From the NCBI GenBank assembly GCA_043748455.1, contig JAYTNF010000211.1:1-35996 (forward strand): a stretch of DNA of 35,996 nucleotides, read 5' to 3'. The position numbers and the translations under genes are program-made. Source of the DNA: JAAFKA01 sp043748455 (GTDB taxonomy: Bacteria > Bacteroidota > Bacteroidia > Cytophagales > Thermoflexibacteraceae). Of this stretch, positions 17,239-24,659 are shown in pieces (position 1 is the stretch's first letter; each line of letters starts with the position of its first letter). The notes under the pieces are model-generated. The model worked only from the letters and a program-made list of their open reading frames with translations. It had not been told where the DNA came from and did no database searches.

Positions 17239-17706
17239 TTATTCCTCTTCTTTTACCTCAACTTTTTTAATAGTAATACTTGTAATTTTATCGCCACCTT
17301 TAATTTCGTCAATTACATTGTCGCCTTTTATCACAATGCCAAAACATGTATGATTACGGTCAAGGTGTTGCGTGTTTTCTCTGCCATGACATATAAAAAA
17401 CTGTGAGCCACCAGTATTTCTACCTGCATGTGCCATCGATAGAACTCCTCTGTCGTGATACTGTTTTTCGCCATTTAGCTCACATTTAATTGTGTAACCA
17501 GGACCACCTGTACCTGTCCCTTTTGGGCAACCACCTTGAATAACAAAATTAGGAATCACTCTGTGAAAAGTTAAACCATCATAATAGCCTTCTTCAGCCA
17601 ATTTAATAAAGTTTTGTACAGTTAATGGTGCATCATCATGATACAACTCAACTTGCATGTTACCTTTTGCTGTGTTAATGGTAGCAAAATACTTAAATCC
17701 AGACAT
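17239..17706 (-). CDS. Cyclophilin-type peptidyl-prolyl cis-trans isomerase
   Basis: The protein has 155 residues without a signal peptide, so it is cytoplasmic and PpiB-like. It catalyses rotation about X-Pro bonds during folding. The active-site blocks are present: FHRVIPNFVIQGGCP (about 48-62, with the catalytic Arg), GGSQFFICH (about 100-108) and the substrate-pocket segment LDRNHTCFGIV. The start MSGFKYFATINTAKGNMQVELY is natural for the family. The gene stands alone, with repeat elements on both sides. Confidence 0.93.
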   Translation of the reverse strand: MSGFKYFATINTAKGNMQVELYHDDAPLTVQNFIKLAEEGYYDGLTFHRVIPNFVIQGGCPKGTGTGGPGYTIKCELNGEKQYHDRGVLSMAHAGRNTGGSQFFICHGRENTQHLDRNHTCFGIVIKGDNVIDEIKGGDKITSITIKKVEVKEEE

Positions 17707-17753
17707 AATATTATTTTTAAAAATTGAGTTTAAAATGATAATTGAATACTTTT

Positions 17754-17790
17754 AATTTGTCATTCTGAGCAAAGCGAAGAATGATAAATT
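17754..17790. repeat. GTCATTCTGAGC-family hairpin
   Basis: AATTTGTCATTCT (17754-17766) pairs with AGAATGATAAATT (17778-17790) with one G-T mismatch position, around GAGCAAAGCGA. It lies between the cyclophilin and the methyltransferase-like gene. Confidence 0.7.
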
Positions 17791-17792
17791 AA

Positions 17793-18602
17793 TTACAAAT
17801 TTACATAACAAAACCATGTATAAAACTTAGCTTCGTCTTTAAAAATTTGTTGATAACTTTCGGTTACAGTTTCCAAAAGAGGCAAAGGAGTTGGATAATC
17901 ATAATCTACCCAAGCATCATTCCACCGAGTCATATCAGCTTTGAAAATTGGAGGAAATTCATAATAAATCTTACAAATTTCTTTTAAATAAGCTGCATCT
18001 TCTGCATTTGGTAAAATAATTTCGGCTTTGGGTTCAGAAAAAATTGCTTTTATTTTATCTAATCTTCCTTGTGGAACAGGAATTTCCCCTCGAAAACCTG
18101 CGTGCATTAAGGCTTTTTTCAATGTATAGCAATCACCTTGTTTTGCGGGATAATTGTCTTCAAAAAGCAAGTGCTTAAACCCAAAGTTTTTAGCAGCTTT
18201 TAACCTTTCAAATCCGTTTTGGTGGTCGTCAAAAAACAATAATGTTGTTGCTTTATCGACTTTCGACCAATCTGTTTTTGTAAAATCTTTGGTTTGGTAG
18301 CTTGCATTTGGAGATTTATAAATAATTCTGTCTAAAACAGGGTCTATGCAGATAAATTTTGCATTTGGTGCAGCTTGTTCCATAAACCATGTGCCTTGAC
18401 CTTTCCAAACACCACTTTCCATAATCGTTGTCGGCTGTAATTGCTTGGTAATGAACCATGTCTTAAATAAATGTGGCGTTTTCATGCCTCCATCATTGTC
18501 TTTTATAGGACGATTTGGAAAAATATCCATAAATTCACGCAATGAATTAATGATAGTTTCTTTTGTCCACGAAGGTTTACCAAGTTCTCTAATGGATTGC
18601 AT
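17793..18602 (-). CDS. Class I SAM-dependent methyltransferase-like protein
   Basis: The protein has 269 residues from ATG 18602 (MQSIRELGKPSWTKETIINS). The frame reaches 18701, but the added 33 residues are hydrophobic and unlike the family. A Rossmann-type core is seen at about 62-100: TTIMESGVWKGQGTWFMEQA has the glycine-rich loop after strand 1, KFICIDP ends strand 2 with the acidic ribose-binding residue, and TTLLFFDDHQNGFERLKAAK gives strand 4 with a DDH metal-like site. Such folds modify sugars or lipids in O-methyltransferases of antibiotic and polysaccharide pathways. No such pathway genes adjoin it. The substrate is unknown. Confidence 0.55.
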   Translation of the reverse strand: MQSIRELGKPSWTKETIINSLREFMDIFPNRPIKDNDGGMKTPHLFKTWFITKQLQPTTIMESGVWKGQGTWFMEQAAPNAKFICIDPVLDRIIYKSPNASYQTKDFTKTDWSKVDKATTLLFFDDHQNGFERLKAAKNFGFKHLLFEDNYPAKQGDCYTLKKALMHAGFRGEIPVPQGRLDKIKAIFSEPKAEIILPNAEDAAYLKEICKIYYEFPPIFKADMTRWNDAWVDYDYPTPLPLLETVTESYQQIFKDEAKFYTWFCYVNL

Positions 18603-18705
18603 AAGGATAATTATGGAGTTATGGAATATAGAATTAATTTCTTGATTATTATAACGATGTATATAAACTGTGTATGGTGCTTTTGGCACGCAAATAAGCA
18701 AAATT

Positions 18706-19563
18706 TTAATCCTTAATATTTCGCAGTTGTTCTATTTGTTCAACTGTTAAGCCTGTATCTTCTGCAATGATGCTTAATTCCGTACCACGTTGAAGCATTT
18801 TTTTAGCAATTTCGACTGCTTTTTCTTGCTTGGCTTCGATTTTAGCTGTGTACTCAACAGAAATTTCTATTCTTTTATTTTCCTGAAAACGGTCATACAT
18901 TTTTTTATCTTCATCAGATAAATTCTCGTAGCGTAATTTTTCTTTTGCTTTGTCTAAGCCTTTTGCCACAAAACTGTCTTTTATTTCACTATTTTTTAAG
19001 AAATATAGCCACTCATCAAGTGTATTTTTGGCAATATTATTAAAATTATTTACTTTTAATATGTAATACTTTGGAAAAATATCTGCTACTTTTTCTATTT
19101 TAAAATCTTGTTTTTGTAGTACTGTTGGGAATAAAGTATCGTTTTCGTGCAAGCCTAAAAATTCGCCTTTATACTCATACACATAATCTTTACCTTGCCC
19201 TAAGCCAAAGTAAGTAATATTTATAGAATATATTTTTTTGATTGTTCCATAAGGCTCACCCTCCTTGATGTATTCTGTTACCAATTTAGAAACACCGTAA
19301 AGCATGCGTTGGAAATAATCAATTTCAGAGTCATTCTGAACTTCTACTAATAGCAATTCATTATTTTGAGATTTTACTAAAATATCAACTCGATTATACT
19401 TATCATATTCGTCTTGTTTGTTGCCTTCACTTTCCAAAATACTTTCAATTGTTACATCAAATCGAAGTAACTCGGATAAAAAACCTTCTAAAATAACAAA
19501 ATTGACTTTATGACGTAGCAACTTTTTCATTGCCCAATCAAAACGAATTAATTTTTTATTCAT
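18706..19563 (-). CDS. Rpn/PDDEXK-family nuclease (transposase-like)
   Basis: The protein has 285 residues. The start MNKKLIRFDWAMKKLLRHKVN and the segment VILEGFLSELLRFDVTI are diagnostic of the PD-(D/E)XK nuclease family often annotated as 'putative transposase' or Rpn recombination-promoting nuclease. The active site reads D60 (RVDILVK) and E74-x-Q76 (LLVEVQND), where Gln replaces the usual Lys, as is common in this family. Residues 82-91 (YFQRMLYGVS) and the C-terminal helices with IAEDTGLTVEQIEQLRNI complete the family layout. It is intact with no terminal inverted repeats beside it, so I treat it as a resident gene and not as an insertion sequence. Confidence 0.85.
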   Translation of the reverse strand: MNKKLIRFDWAMKKLLRHKVNFVILEGFLSELLRFDVTIESILESEGNKQDEYDKYNRVDILVKSQNNELLLVEVQNDSEIDYFQRMLYGVSKLVTEYIKEGEPYGTIKKIYSINITYFGLGQGKDYVYEYKGEFLGLHENDTLFPTVLQKQDFKIEKVADIFPKYYILKVNNFNNIAKNTLDEWLYFLKNSEIKDSFVAKGLDKAKEKLRYENLSDEDKKMYDRFQENKRIEISVEYTAKIEAKQEKAVEIAKKMLQRGTELSIIAEDTGLTVEQIEQLRNIKD

Positions 19564-19579
19564 AAAATTTACTTTTTTA

Positions 19580-19587
19580 CAAAGATA
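19580..19587 (-). promoter_or_regulatory. Candidate -7 element of the Rpn-family nuclease gene
   Basis: On the minus strand TATCTTTG fits TAnnTTTG and lies 16 nt before the start codon. The -33 element is not evident. Confidence 0.4.
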
Positions 19588-19632
19588 TGTAAATTATTAT
19601 TCTAAATATTTTTTCTTTCAATAAACTTCTGC

Positions 19633-19646
19633 CTCAGAATGACAAA
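19633..19646 (-). repeat. Half-copy of the GTCATTCTGAGC repeat
   Basis: CTCAGAATGACAAA is the right arm of the dispersed family without a matching left arm nearby. Confidence 0.5.
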
Positions 19647-19656
19647 CTTATTTTTT

Positions 19657-19710
19657 AATTTATAACAACAAACCCACAATTTAATAATTGTGGGTTTGTT
19701 GTTATAAATT
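19657..19710 (-). terminator. Terminator of the atp operon, 25-bp stem
   Basis: The arms 19657-19681 and 19686-19710 are exact reverse complements around TAAT. The stem has a GC-containing core (AACCCACAATT) and lies just past the atpH stop. On the minus strand the stem is followed by AAAAAATAAG rather than a long T run, so termination may be bidirectional or the hairpin may protect the mRNA end. Confidence 0.7.
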
Positions 19711-19719
19711 GTACTTATG

Positions 19720-20259
19720 TTATTTTGCTAAGTGCAATCTCAAACCATCTAAACGGCTTTTGACAGAACTATCTATTTGATTATCACGTACTTTCAAAAT
19801 AAAACCTCCAATAATTTCTGGTTTTACATGCTCTTTCAACGTAATTTTCTTGCCACCTGAGATTTTAGTTGCTATGCTAATAAAATGCTGACGTAGCTCA
19901 TCAGTCAATTCGCTGGCTGTGATTACTTCTGCATTTTCTAAATTATGCAAAGTTCCGTACTGTGCAATAAAGGCATTAGCAATTTCAAAAAGCAAACCTT
20001 CTCTTGTTTTTTTAATAATTAAATCAAAAAAAGAACTCGTTAAAGCTGTGATTTTCCCCGAAAAAACTTTGCGTAACACTTGCAATTTTTTATAATTATC
20101 CATTATTGGATTCCCAAGCATTACATGTAACTGACGACTTGACACACAAGTATTTACAAACAATTGCATATCTTGATGAACTTCGTCTAATAAACCTTTT
20201 TCTGCCGCTAATTCTATTAAAGACTTAGCATAACGGGCTGAAATTTGTATTTCTGACAT
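19720..20259 (-). CDS. atpH: ATP synthase F1 delta subunit
   Basis: The protein has 179 residues, normal for delta. It joins the F1 head to the peripheral stalk (b subunits). The N-terminal helical domain begins SARYAKSLIELAAEKGLLDEV, the usual start (ArYAkAL.eLA), and the C-terminal part has the conserved DELRQHFISIATKISGGKKI and the end PEIIGGFILKVRDNQIDSSVKSRLDGLR. It is the last gene of the operon, 78 bp after atpF; the next gene downstream is an unrelated nuclease, so atpA and atpG are encoded elsewhere. Confidence 0.95.
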   Translation of the reverse strand: MSEIQISARYAKSLIELAAEKGLLDEVHQDMQLFVNTCVSSRQLHVMLGNPIMDNYKKLQVLRKVFSGKITALTSSFFDLIIKKTREGLLFEIANAFIAQYGTLHNLENAEVITASELTDELRQHFISIATKISGGKKITLKEHVKPEIIGGFILKVRDNQIDSSVKSRLDGLRLHLAK

Positions 20260-20337
20260 AACAATATTCTATGTTAAATAGTTAAAGTAAATTAATCAAT
20301 ATTTGTTTAAACAGTTGCATTCATGCAACTATACAAT

Positions 20338-20832
20338 TTAGTTTACTTTAACATCATTCAAATAACCTTTTACCAATTCCATTTGTGCTGATTTATCAGA
20401 TAATTGTCTGCGAATTACTTTTTCAGCAATTTCTAATGACAAATCTGCCACTTGCTTTCTCACTTCTGCCAAAGCTAAATTTTTCTCTGTACGAATAGCA
20501 TCTTGTGCCTCTGCAACAATACGATTTTTTTCAGAATTAGCCTTTTCAGTTGCATCAGCAATCATTTTATCTGCTATAATTTTGGCATCACGCATCATTT
20601 TTTCTCTTTCAACTCTTGCCTCTTGCAATAATTTTTCATTGCTAGATTGCAATAAAAGCAAATTTTTCTTTGCATCTTCAGCCGCAGCTAAAGCTTGAGA
20701 AATGGATAATTCTCTATCTTTTAATGCCTGTGTAATTGGTTTCCAAGCAAATTGACTTAAAACACCTAATACGATTAAAAATGTAAGGACAGTCCAAAAA
20801 ACAAGTCCTATACCGGGGGTTACTAATTCCAT
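20338..20832 (-). CDS. atpF: ATP synthase F0 subunit b
   Basis: The protein has 164 residues. It forms the peripheral stalk that holds the stator against rotation. A single N-terminal membrane helix (about 7-28, GLVFWTVLTFLIVLGVL) is followed by the KPI turn and a long charged coiled coil with the Ala-rich 11-residue-type pattern (ALAAAEDAKKNLLLLQSSNE), ending in LSLEIAEKVIRRQL, the delta-binding region. The gene lies between tspO and atpH. It is normally preceded by atpE, but here two foreign genes lie between them. Confidence 0.95.
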   Translation of the reverse strand: MELVTPGIGLVFWTVLTFLIVLGVLSQFAWKPITQALKDRELSISQALAAAEDAKKNLLLLQSSNEKLLQEARVEREKMMRDAKIIADKMIADATEKANSEKNRIVAEAQDAIRTEKNLALAEVRKQVADLSLEIAEKVIRRQLSDKSAQMELVKGYLNDVKVN

Positions 20833-20869
20833 GCTATATATTCGGTTAAGTTTAGATAAAAAGTTTTAA

Positions 20870-21364
20870 TTACTTATTCAGTTGCCACAATGTAAAGTTC
20901 AAGAAAGTTGCGAAACTTACCCAGCCTAAATAAGGTAACAAAATCCACGCTGCCAATTTACTAATTTTATAAAATAAAAAAATATTTATAATGATAGATA
21001 ACCATAAAATTATGATTTCTACTAATGCCCAACCCATTTCGTGCCATTTGAAAAAGACAAAAGACCATAAAAAATTGAGAGATAATTGCACCATAAAAGC
21101 ACTTATTGCAACTCTTTTGTCAAACACGCTATCAATAAACTTGCTACTTTTATCATTCCAAATCAAATATAGAGCAACTCCCATTAAAGCATATAAGGTT
21201 GTCCAAACAGGTCCAAATAACCAATTAGGTGGATTCCATTCAGGTTTTTTAATCGTTATATACCAATTTCCAATTTCTCCACTCGTTGCTGCACCACCTA
21301 AACCACCTATTAACAAGCAGAAAAAAATGCAACTGAATAGCCGAATAATACTTGATAATGACAT
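20870..21364 (-). CDS. tspO: TspO/MBR-family tryptophan-rich sensory protein
   Basis: The protein has 164 residues, five predicted membrane helices. TspO binds porphyrins and heme in membranes and acts as a redox- or light-linked regulator in several bacteria. Diagnostic blocks are GGLGGAATSGEIGNWY (about 20-35), the WNPPNWLFGPVWTTLYALMG loop-helix (about 42-61) and FKWHEMGWALVEIIILWLSI-type helix 4, ending NFTLWQLNK. It is placed between a truncated ORF (9 bp upstream) and atpF (37 bp downstream), so it is transcribed with the ATP synthase genes unless an internal promoter exists. A TspO gene inside an atp operon is unusual. Confidence 0.93.
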   Translation of the reverse strand: MSLSSIIRLFSCIFFCLLIGGLGGAATSGEIGNWYITIKKPEWNPPNWLFGPVWTTLYALMGVALYLIWNDKSSKFIDSVFDKRVAISAFMVQLSLNFLWSFVFFKWHEMGWALVEIIILWLSIIINIFLFYKISKLAAWILLPYLGWVSFATFLNFTLWQLNK

Positions 21365-21373
21365 ATTTTTACT

Positions 21374-21655
21374 TTAAATATTTTCTTTATAATAATCAAT
21401 AATAATCTGAAATTTACCTAATAATTCGTCTATTTCTCCTAAATAATATTTTTTTGTATCAATACAAAGTTCTGTGTTCAGTTCTATAAAAATCCAGTCA
21501 TCACCTGTTGTTGCACAACCATATAATTTTTCCAATTTGACGCCTTTACTTTCATTAAATTTTCTCGTACCTAATAACTGTGCAGCACATTGCCTAACTC
21601 CTTCTTCTATATCATTTCTTTTAGCTTCTACAACCTGAATAATAGGATAATTCAT
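21374..21655 (-). CDS. Truncated type I restriction/nuclease-like protein (3' half)
   Basis: The protein has 93 residues. Residues 8-22 (VVEAKRNDIEEGVRQ) carry the E-x-K half of a PD-(D/E)XK nuclease, as in the larger Bacteroidota and cyanobacterial proteins with 'VEAKNENIKSGLGQC' blocks; YGCATTGDDWIFIEL and DTKKYYLGEIDELLGKF are the C-terminal conserved parts. The preceding conserved aspartate and the N-terminal ~100 residues are absent. The upstream frame reads MAYSDYLIL and then stops at 21652, overlapping this start as ATGA; MAYSDY resembles the native start of the full-length family. The simplest reading is an internal deletion in an older full-length gene. It lies inside the ATP synthase operon. 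Confidence 0.55.
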   Translation of the reverse strand: MNYPIIQVVEAKRNDIEEGVRQCAAQLLGTRKFNESKGVKLEKLYGCATTGDDWIFIELNTELCIDTKKYYLGEIDELLGKFQIIIDYYKENI

Positions 21656-21711
21656 AGAATAAGATAATCACTATATGCCATTTTGGTAACTTTTAGTATC
21701 TTTTATTATTT

Positions 21712-21751
21712 AAAACCTATTCTCGGCGCTATCCGCCAGAGAATAGGTTTT
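21712..21751 (-). terminator. Stem-loop after atpE (attenuator or processing site)
   Basis: AAAACCTATTCTC (21712-21724) pairs with GAGAATAGGTTTT (21739-21751), and an inner GGCG/CGCC helix extends the stem. On the minus strand only a short T run follows. Placed 37 bp after atpE, it could uncouple the abundant c subunit from the downstream genes, as processing sites do in other atp operons. Confidence 0.65.
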
Positions 21752-21788
21752 GTACTTTTCTTAATCTTGTTTGTACTTTTTATTAGAA

Positions 21789-22043
21789 CTATTTTGCAGT
21801 ACCGAAAAGGAAGCAAACAGCAATAGCGAATAATGCAGCACCTTCAATCAAGGCTGATGCAATCAACATACCTGTTTGGATTTTTCCAGCCATTTCGGGC
21901 TGACGTGCCATACCTTCCATAGCACTTCCACCAATTCTACCAATACCCATACCTGCACCGATTACAGCTAAACCTGCACCAATACCTGCACCTAATGAAG
22001 TAATTGTACCTGTAACTTCTAATAAAACTGTTGTTAAAGCCAT
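21789..22043 (-). CDS. atpE: ATP synthase F0 subunit c
   Basis: The protein has 84 residues and two membrane helices joined by the polar loop ARQPEMA (46-52). The first helix is glycine-rich (GAGIGAGLAVIGAGMGIG) for ring packing. The ion-binding carboxylate is E67 (SALIEGAALF). The Gln and Ser/Thr residues that mark Na+-binding rings are not seen next to it, so proton coupling is inferred. It sits between atpB (128 bp upstream) and the truncated ORF; many copies per enzyme are needed, which fits the hairpin after it. Confidence 0.95.
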   Translation of the reverse strand: MALTTVLLEVTGTITSLGAGIGAGLAVIGAGMGIGRIGGSAMEGMARQPEMAGKIQTGMLIASALIEGAALFAIAVCFLFGTAK

Positions 22044-22109
22044 TGTAATAAAATTTAAAATGAATGAAATAATTGAACTAAAAATCTTTGAACTAAAACT
22101 TATATTGAT

Positions 22110-22136
22110 TTAACTTATTGATTATCAATAAGTTAA
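22110..22136. repeat. 13-bp perfect palindrome in the atpB-atpE gap
   Basis: TTAACTTATTGAT and its exact reverse complement are separated by one T. It is followed by two copies of TTAAAAACTTAAAACTA at about 22133 and 22157. It may be an mRNA processing or translation-control hairpin preceding atpE. Confidence 0.55.
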
Positions 22137-22170
22137 AAACTTAAAACTAACAATTAAAAACTTAAAACTA

Positions 22171-23241
22171 TTAATGATGTGCTTCTTCGTGATGATGGTC
22201 TTCTACAGCTGTTCCAATAAACAATGCAGAAAGTAATGTAAAAATAAATGCTTGCAAAGCTGCAACAAATAATTCCATAAATGTCATCAAAACCACAAAA
22301 ATACTTACAGGCACACCAACTACAAAGCTTTTGAAAACGAAAATAAAACACAACAAACTTAATATAATAATGTGTCCTGCGGTAATGTTTGCAAAAAGAC
22401 GTATCATTAAGGCAAATGGTTTTGTGATAATACCAACAGTTTCAACAATAATCATAATTGGACGTAACCATAGAGGCACACCTGGTGTCCAAAAAATATG
22501 TCCCCAATAACCTGCGTTACCTGAAAAATTAGTAATTAAAGCTGTACAAACTGCTAATGTCAATGTAAACGCAATATTTCCTGAAGCATTTGCACCTGTT
22601 GGCATCAAACCCAACAAGTTATTTACCCAAATAAAGAAAAATACTGTTAATAAATAAGGTAAATATTTTGCAGCTTTTTTCTCGCCAATATTAGGAATAG
22701 CAATGTCATCACGTACAAATAAAATCAATGGTTCAAAAACAGACTGAATTCCTGATGGTGCTTTTCCTGCGTTTTTCTTATAACCACTCGCAACTGCTGA
22801 AAAAACCAATAATAAAATTAAGGCAGATAACATAATACTTGCCGCATTTTTTGTGATAGAAAAATCAAGCGGTGCTGAATTATTACCTTCTGCATTTTTT
22901 ACAATATTTCCATCACCATCAACATTATATATATGCTCATGCGATAATTGGAAACCTTCGTGTATTGCTTTTTCGTTGTGGAAATTACCCGAAGAAAAAA
23001 CAACCAAACCTTTTACGTTATCATACAAAATAATAGGTAAAGGAATACTTACATGATGTTCTTTTCCATCTTCACCTGTTGTTGTCCATAAATGCCACTC
23101 ATGAGAGTCTGCAATGTGGTGTGTTATCATTTCGCCTGCATCAAATTCTTTGCCTTCTGGCGTCTCTGCTTGTGCCTGAAAATTGGTAAATAATATAGCT
23201 AAAATGCTGAAAACGAAGTATTTAATATATCTATTGTTCAT
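22171..23241 (-). CDS. atpB: ATP synthase F0 subunit a
   Basis: The protein has 356 residues from ATG 23241. The frame extends to ATG 23286, but that codon lies in the promoter's -7 region. A signal-like segment (YIKYFVFSILAILFTNFQAQA) is followed by a His-rich extension (ITHHIADSHEWHLWT, then FHNEKAIHEGFQLSHEHIY), typical of Bacteroidota. The proton-channel helices follow, with the essential arginine in LMIRLFANITAGHI and the residues of the half-channels in GLMPTGAN and the C-terminal LQAFIFTLLSALFIGTAV. The chain ends with a His-rich tail (EDHHHEEAHH). It is the first gene of the operon. Confidence 0.95.
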   Translation of the reverse strand: MNNRYIKYFVFSILAILFTNFQAQAETPEGKEFDAGEMITHHIADSHEWHLWTTTGEDGKEHHVSIPLPIILYDNVKGLVVFSSGNFHNEKAIHEGFQLSHEHIYNVDGDGNIVKNAEGNNSAPLDFSITKNAASIMLSALILLLVFSAVASGYKKNAGKAPSGIQSVFEPLILFVRDDIAIPNIGEKKAAKYLPYLLTVFFFIWVNNLLGLMPTGANASGNIAFTLTLAVCTALITNFSGNAGYWGHIFWTPGVPLWLRPIMIIVETVGIITKPFALMIRLFANITAGHIIILSLLCFIFVFKSFVVGVPVSIFVVLMTFMELFVAALQAFIFTLLSALFIGTAVEDHHHEEAHH

Positions 23242-23283
23242 CGGATTATATATCAGTTTGAAACTTTTATACGAATTTTGGTG

Positions 23284-23313
23284 CAAATTAGCTAATAAAA
23301 ATTTATTTGCAAA
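23284..23313 (-). promoter_or_regulatory. Probable atp operon promoter
   Basis: On the minus strand TTTG (23313-23310) is followed after 19 nt by TAATTTG (23290-23284), one base short of the TAnnTTTG consensus. It lies about 45 nt upstream of ATG 23241 and supports that start. Confidence 0.45.
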
Positions 23314-23414
23314 TCTGTATTAAGAATTTATTAGTTTTTTTATGCTTTAATTTTTTAATCCATGTAATTTCACAAATAATATTTCATATCCATTACTTCA
23401 CTAAATTTTTATTG

Positions 23415-23422
23415 TATATTTG
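23415..23422 (+). promoter_or_regulatory. Candidate -7 element of the TetR-like gene
   Basis: TATATTTG matches TAnnTTTG exactly, 24 nt before ATG 23447. No clear TTTG lies at -33. It argues against the earlier in-frame ATG at 23420, which would fall inside the element. Confidence 0.5.
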
Positions 23423-23446
23423 CAAAAAAACTACAAAGAAATAAAT

Positions 23447-24073
23447 ATGGCTTTTCAAGACATTAAAATTGAATATATTAAGTATGTAAATACCAAAAAT
23501 CGCAGACCTTATACTGATTTTGGTTTTATTAAAGATACAGGCACAAACGAAAAAGAGTTTAAGGAAATGTTTGGCTCTCTTTTAGCCATTGAACAATCCA
23601 TTTGGGCAGAATGGTTTGATGAAACTGAAAATGATTTGAGAAGTGAGGCTGTTTTTGAACAGTATAGTGTGCGTGAAAAAGTGTTAGCACTGAATTTTAC
23701 ATTTATTGAGAAATTGAAAGCAAATCGTCTTTTTGCCGAGCTTACATTGCAGCCACTAAGTAGTTTTAAATTAAGTTGCGATGTATTAAATTCATTAGAA
23801 GTTAGCTTTTCTATGTTTGTGAAACACTTGGTTGAAGAAGGAATTTTTAGTGGTGAGATTGCAGAAAGACCATTAATTACACAATATTATAAGCAATTTT
23901 TGTGGTTTCAATTTCTAACCATGATACGTTTTTGGGTAAAAGATGGCAGCACAAATAATGAAAATACAGATGCTTTTGTAGAAAAATCTGTAAATTTTGC
24001 TTTTGATATGTTATCAAGAAATGTGGCAGATTCAGCTTTTGATTTTGTTAAGTTTTGGTGGCAACAACGCTAA
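23447..24073 (+). CDS. TetR-family transcriptional regulator-like protein
   Basis: The protein has 208 residues from ATG 23447 (MAFQDIKIEYIKYVNTKNRR), all helical. The N-terminal ~50 residues have the layout of a divergent TetR DNA-binding domain: a first helix, then YTDFGFIKDTGTNEKEFKEMFGSLLAIEQSIW as the turn and recognition helix. The remainder has the Bacteroidota TetR C-terminal pattern FWLQFLTMIRFW-like (FLWFQFLTMIRFWVKDGS) and VEKSVNFAFDMLSRNVADSAFDFVKFWWQ. It diverges from atpB; ligand and target genes are unknown. Confidence 0.7.
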   Translation: MAFQDIKIEYIKYVNTKNRRPYTDFGFIKDTGTNEKEFKEMFGSLLAIEQSIWAEWFDETENDLRSEAVFEQYSVREKVLALNFTFIEKLKANRLFAELTLQPLSSFKLSCDVLNSLEVSFSMFVKHLVEEGIFSGEIAERPLITQYYKQFLWFQFLTMIRFWVKDGSTNNENTDAFVEKSVNFAFDMLSRNVADSAFDFVKFWWQQR

Positions 24074-24156
24074 AAGTTATTGAAATTAAGTTTTAAACCA
24101 ATATTATTAGGGTTTTCTATCATAGATTTGAATAATCTCTAATATATCACAATAAA

Positions 24157-24178
24157 AAAGCCCTTCTACAAGGGCTTT
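24157..24178 (-). terminator. Terminator of the rpmB-rpmG-DUF4295 operon
   Basis: AAAGCCCTT (24157-24165) pairs with AAGGGCTTT (24170-24178) around CTAC. On the minus strand TTTTTTATT follows the stem. The TetR-like gene on the plus strand ends nearby and might also use it, but without a T run. Confidence 0.88.
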
Positions 24179-24228
24179 GATACGATATTTAATGCAATTC
24201 TTAATATCATGTGCAGGAGCTTTGAGTA

Positions 24229-24384
24229 TTATTTTCTGCTCAATACGTCTTTCACTTGTTCTTCGGGTACAATTTCTTCTCTGAAAGTGTACGCACCAGT
24301 TTTTGGTGATCTTACTGCTTTAATGACCTTAGCAAACTTTTGTCCGCCTTCTTTTTTCAAGGTCGCAACTACTTTCTTAGCCAT
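24229..24384 (-). CDS. DUF4295 domain protein (Bacteroidota-specific small protein)
   Basis: The 51-residue protein starts MAKKVVATLKKEGGQKFAKV and continues IKAVRSPKTGAYTFREEIVP, ending in EEQVKDVLSRK. I translated it directly; it is too short for many gene finders. It is the conserved basic small protein encoded after rpmB and rpmG throughout Bacteroidota. It starts 6 bp after the rpmG stop and ends before the operon terminator, so it is co-transcribed with the two ribosomal protein genes. A ribosome-related role is inferred from context; no function is established. Confidence 0.92.
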   Translation of the reverse strand: MAKKVVATLKKEGGQKFAKVIKAVRSPKTGAYTFREEIVPEEQVKDVLSRK

Positions 24385-24390
24385 GAGTTA

Positions 24391-24579
24391 TTACTTGATT
24401 TCTTTGTGAACAGTTTGTTTCTTCAAAATTGGGTTATATTTTTTTAACTCCAATCTGTTTGTAGTATTTTTTCTGTTTTTTGTAGTGATGTAACGTGAAG
24501 TACCAGCTTCTCCCGAAGCTTTGTGCTCAGTACACTCCAATATTACTTGGATTCTCGCACCTTTACTTTTCTTTGCCAT
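24391..24579 (-). CDS. rpmG: 50S ribosomal protein L33
   Basis: The protein has 62 residues, typical of L33. It reads MAKKSKGARIQVILECTEHK, then SRYITTKNRKNTTNRLELKKYNPILKKQTVHKEIK, the family signature. Only one cysteine (C16) is present, so the zinc-binding CxxC pairs are missing and this is the zinc-independent form. It lies between rpmB and the DUF4295 gene. Confidence 0.96.
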   Translation of the reverse strand: MAKKSKGARIQVILECTEHKASGEAGTSRYITTKNRKNTTNRLELKKYNPILKKQTVHKEIK

Positions 24580-24659
24580 TTTTGTAAAAATTAAAATGTT
24601 TGTGTTGTCTGTAAAATGAATAGAAATTGGTTAATCTTATCAATTTATGACAACATGAA

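Noticed and set aside
18706..19563. Insertion sequence encoded by the Rpn/PDDEXK 'putative transposase'
   Set aside because: The gene is intact but has no flanking terminal inverted repeats or target duplications, and this family acts as a nuclease and not as a classic IS transposase.
22154..22351. A 65-residue minus-strand ORF overlapping the 3' end of atpB
   Set aside because: It is in another frame of a secure gene and is Cys/Phe-rich with no family resemblance.
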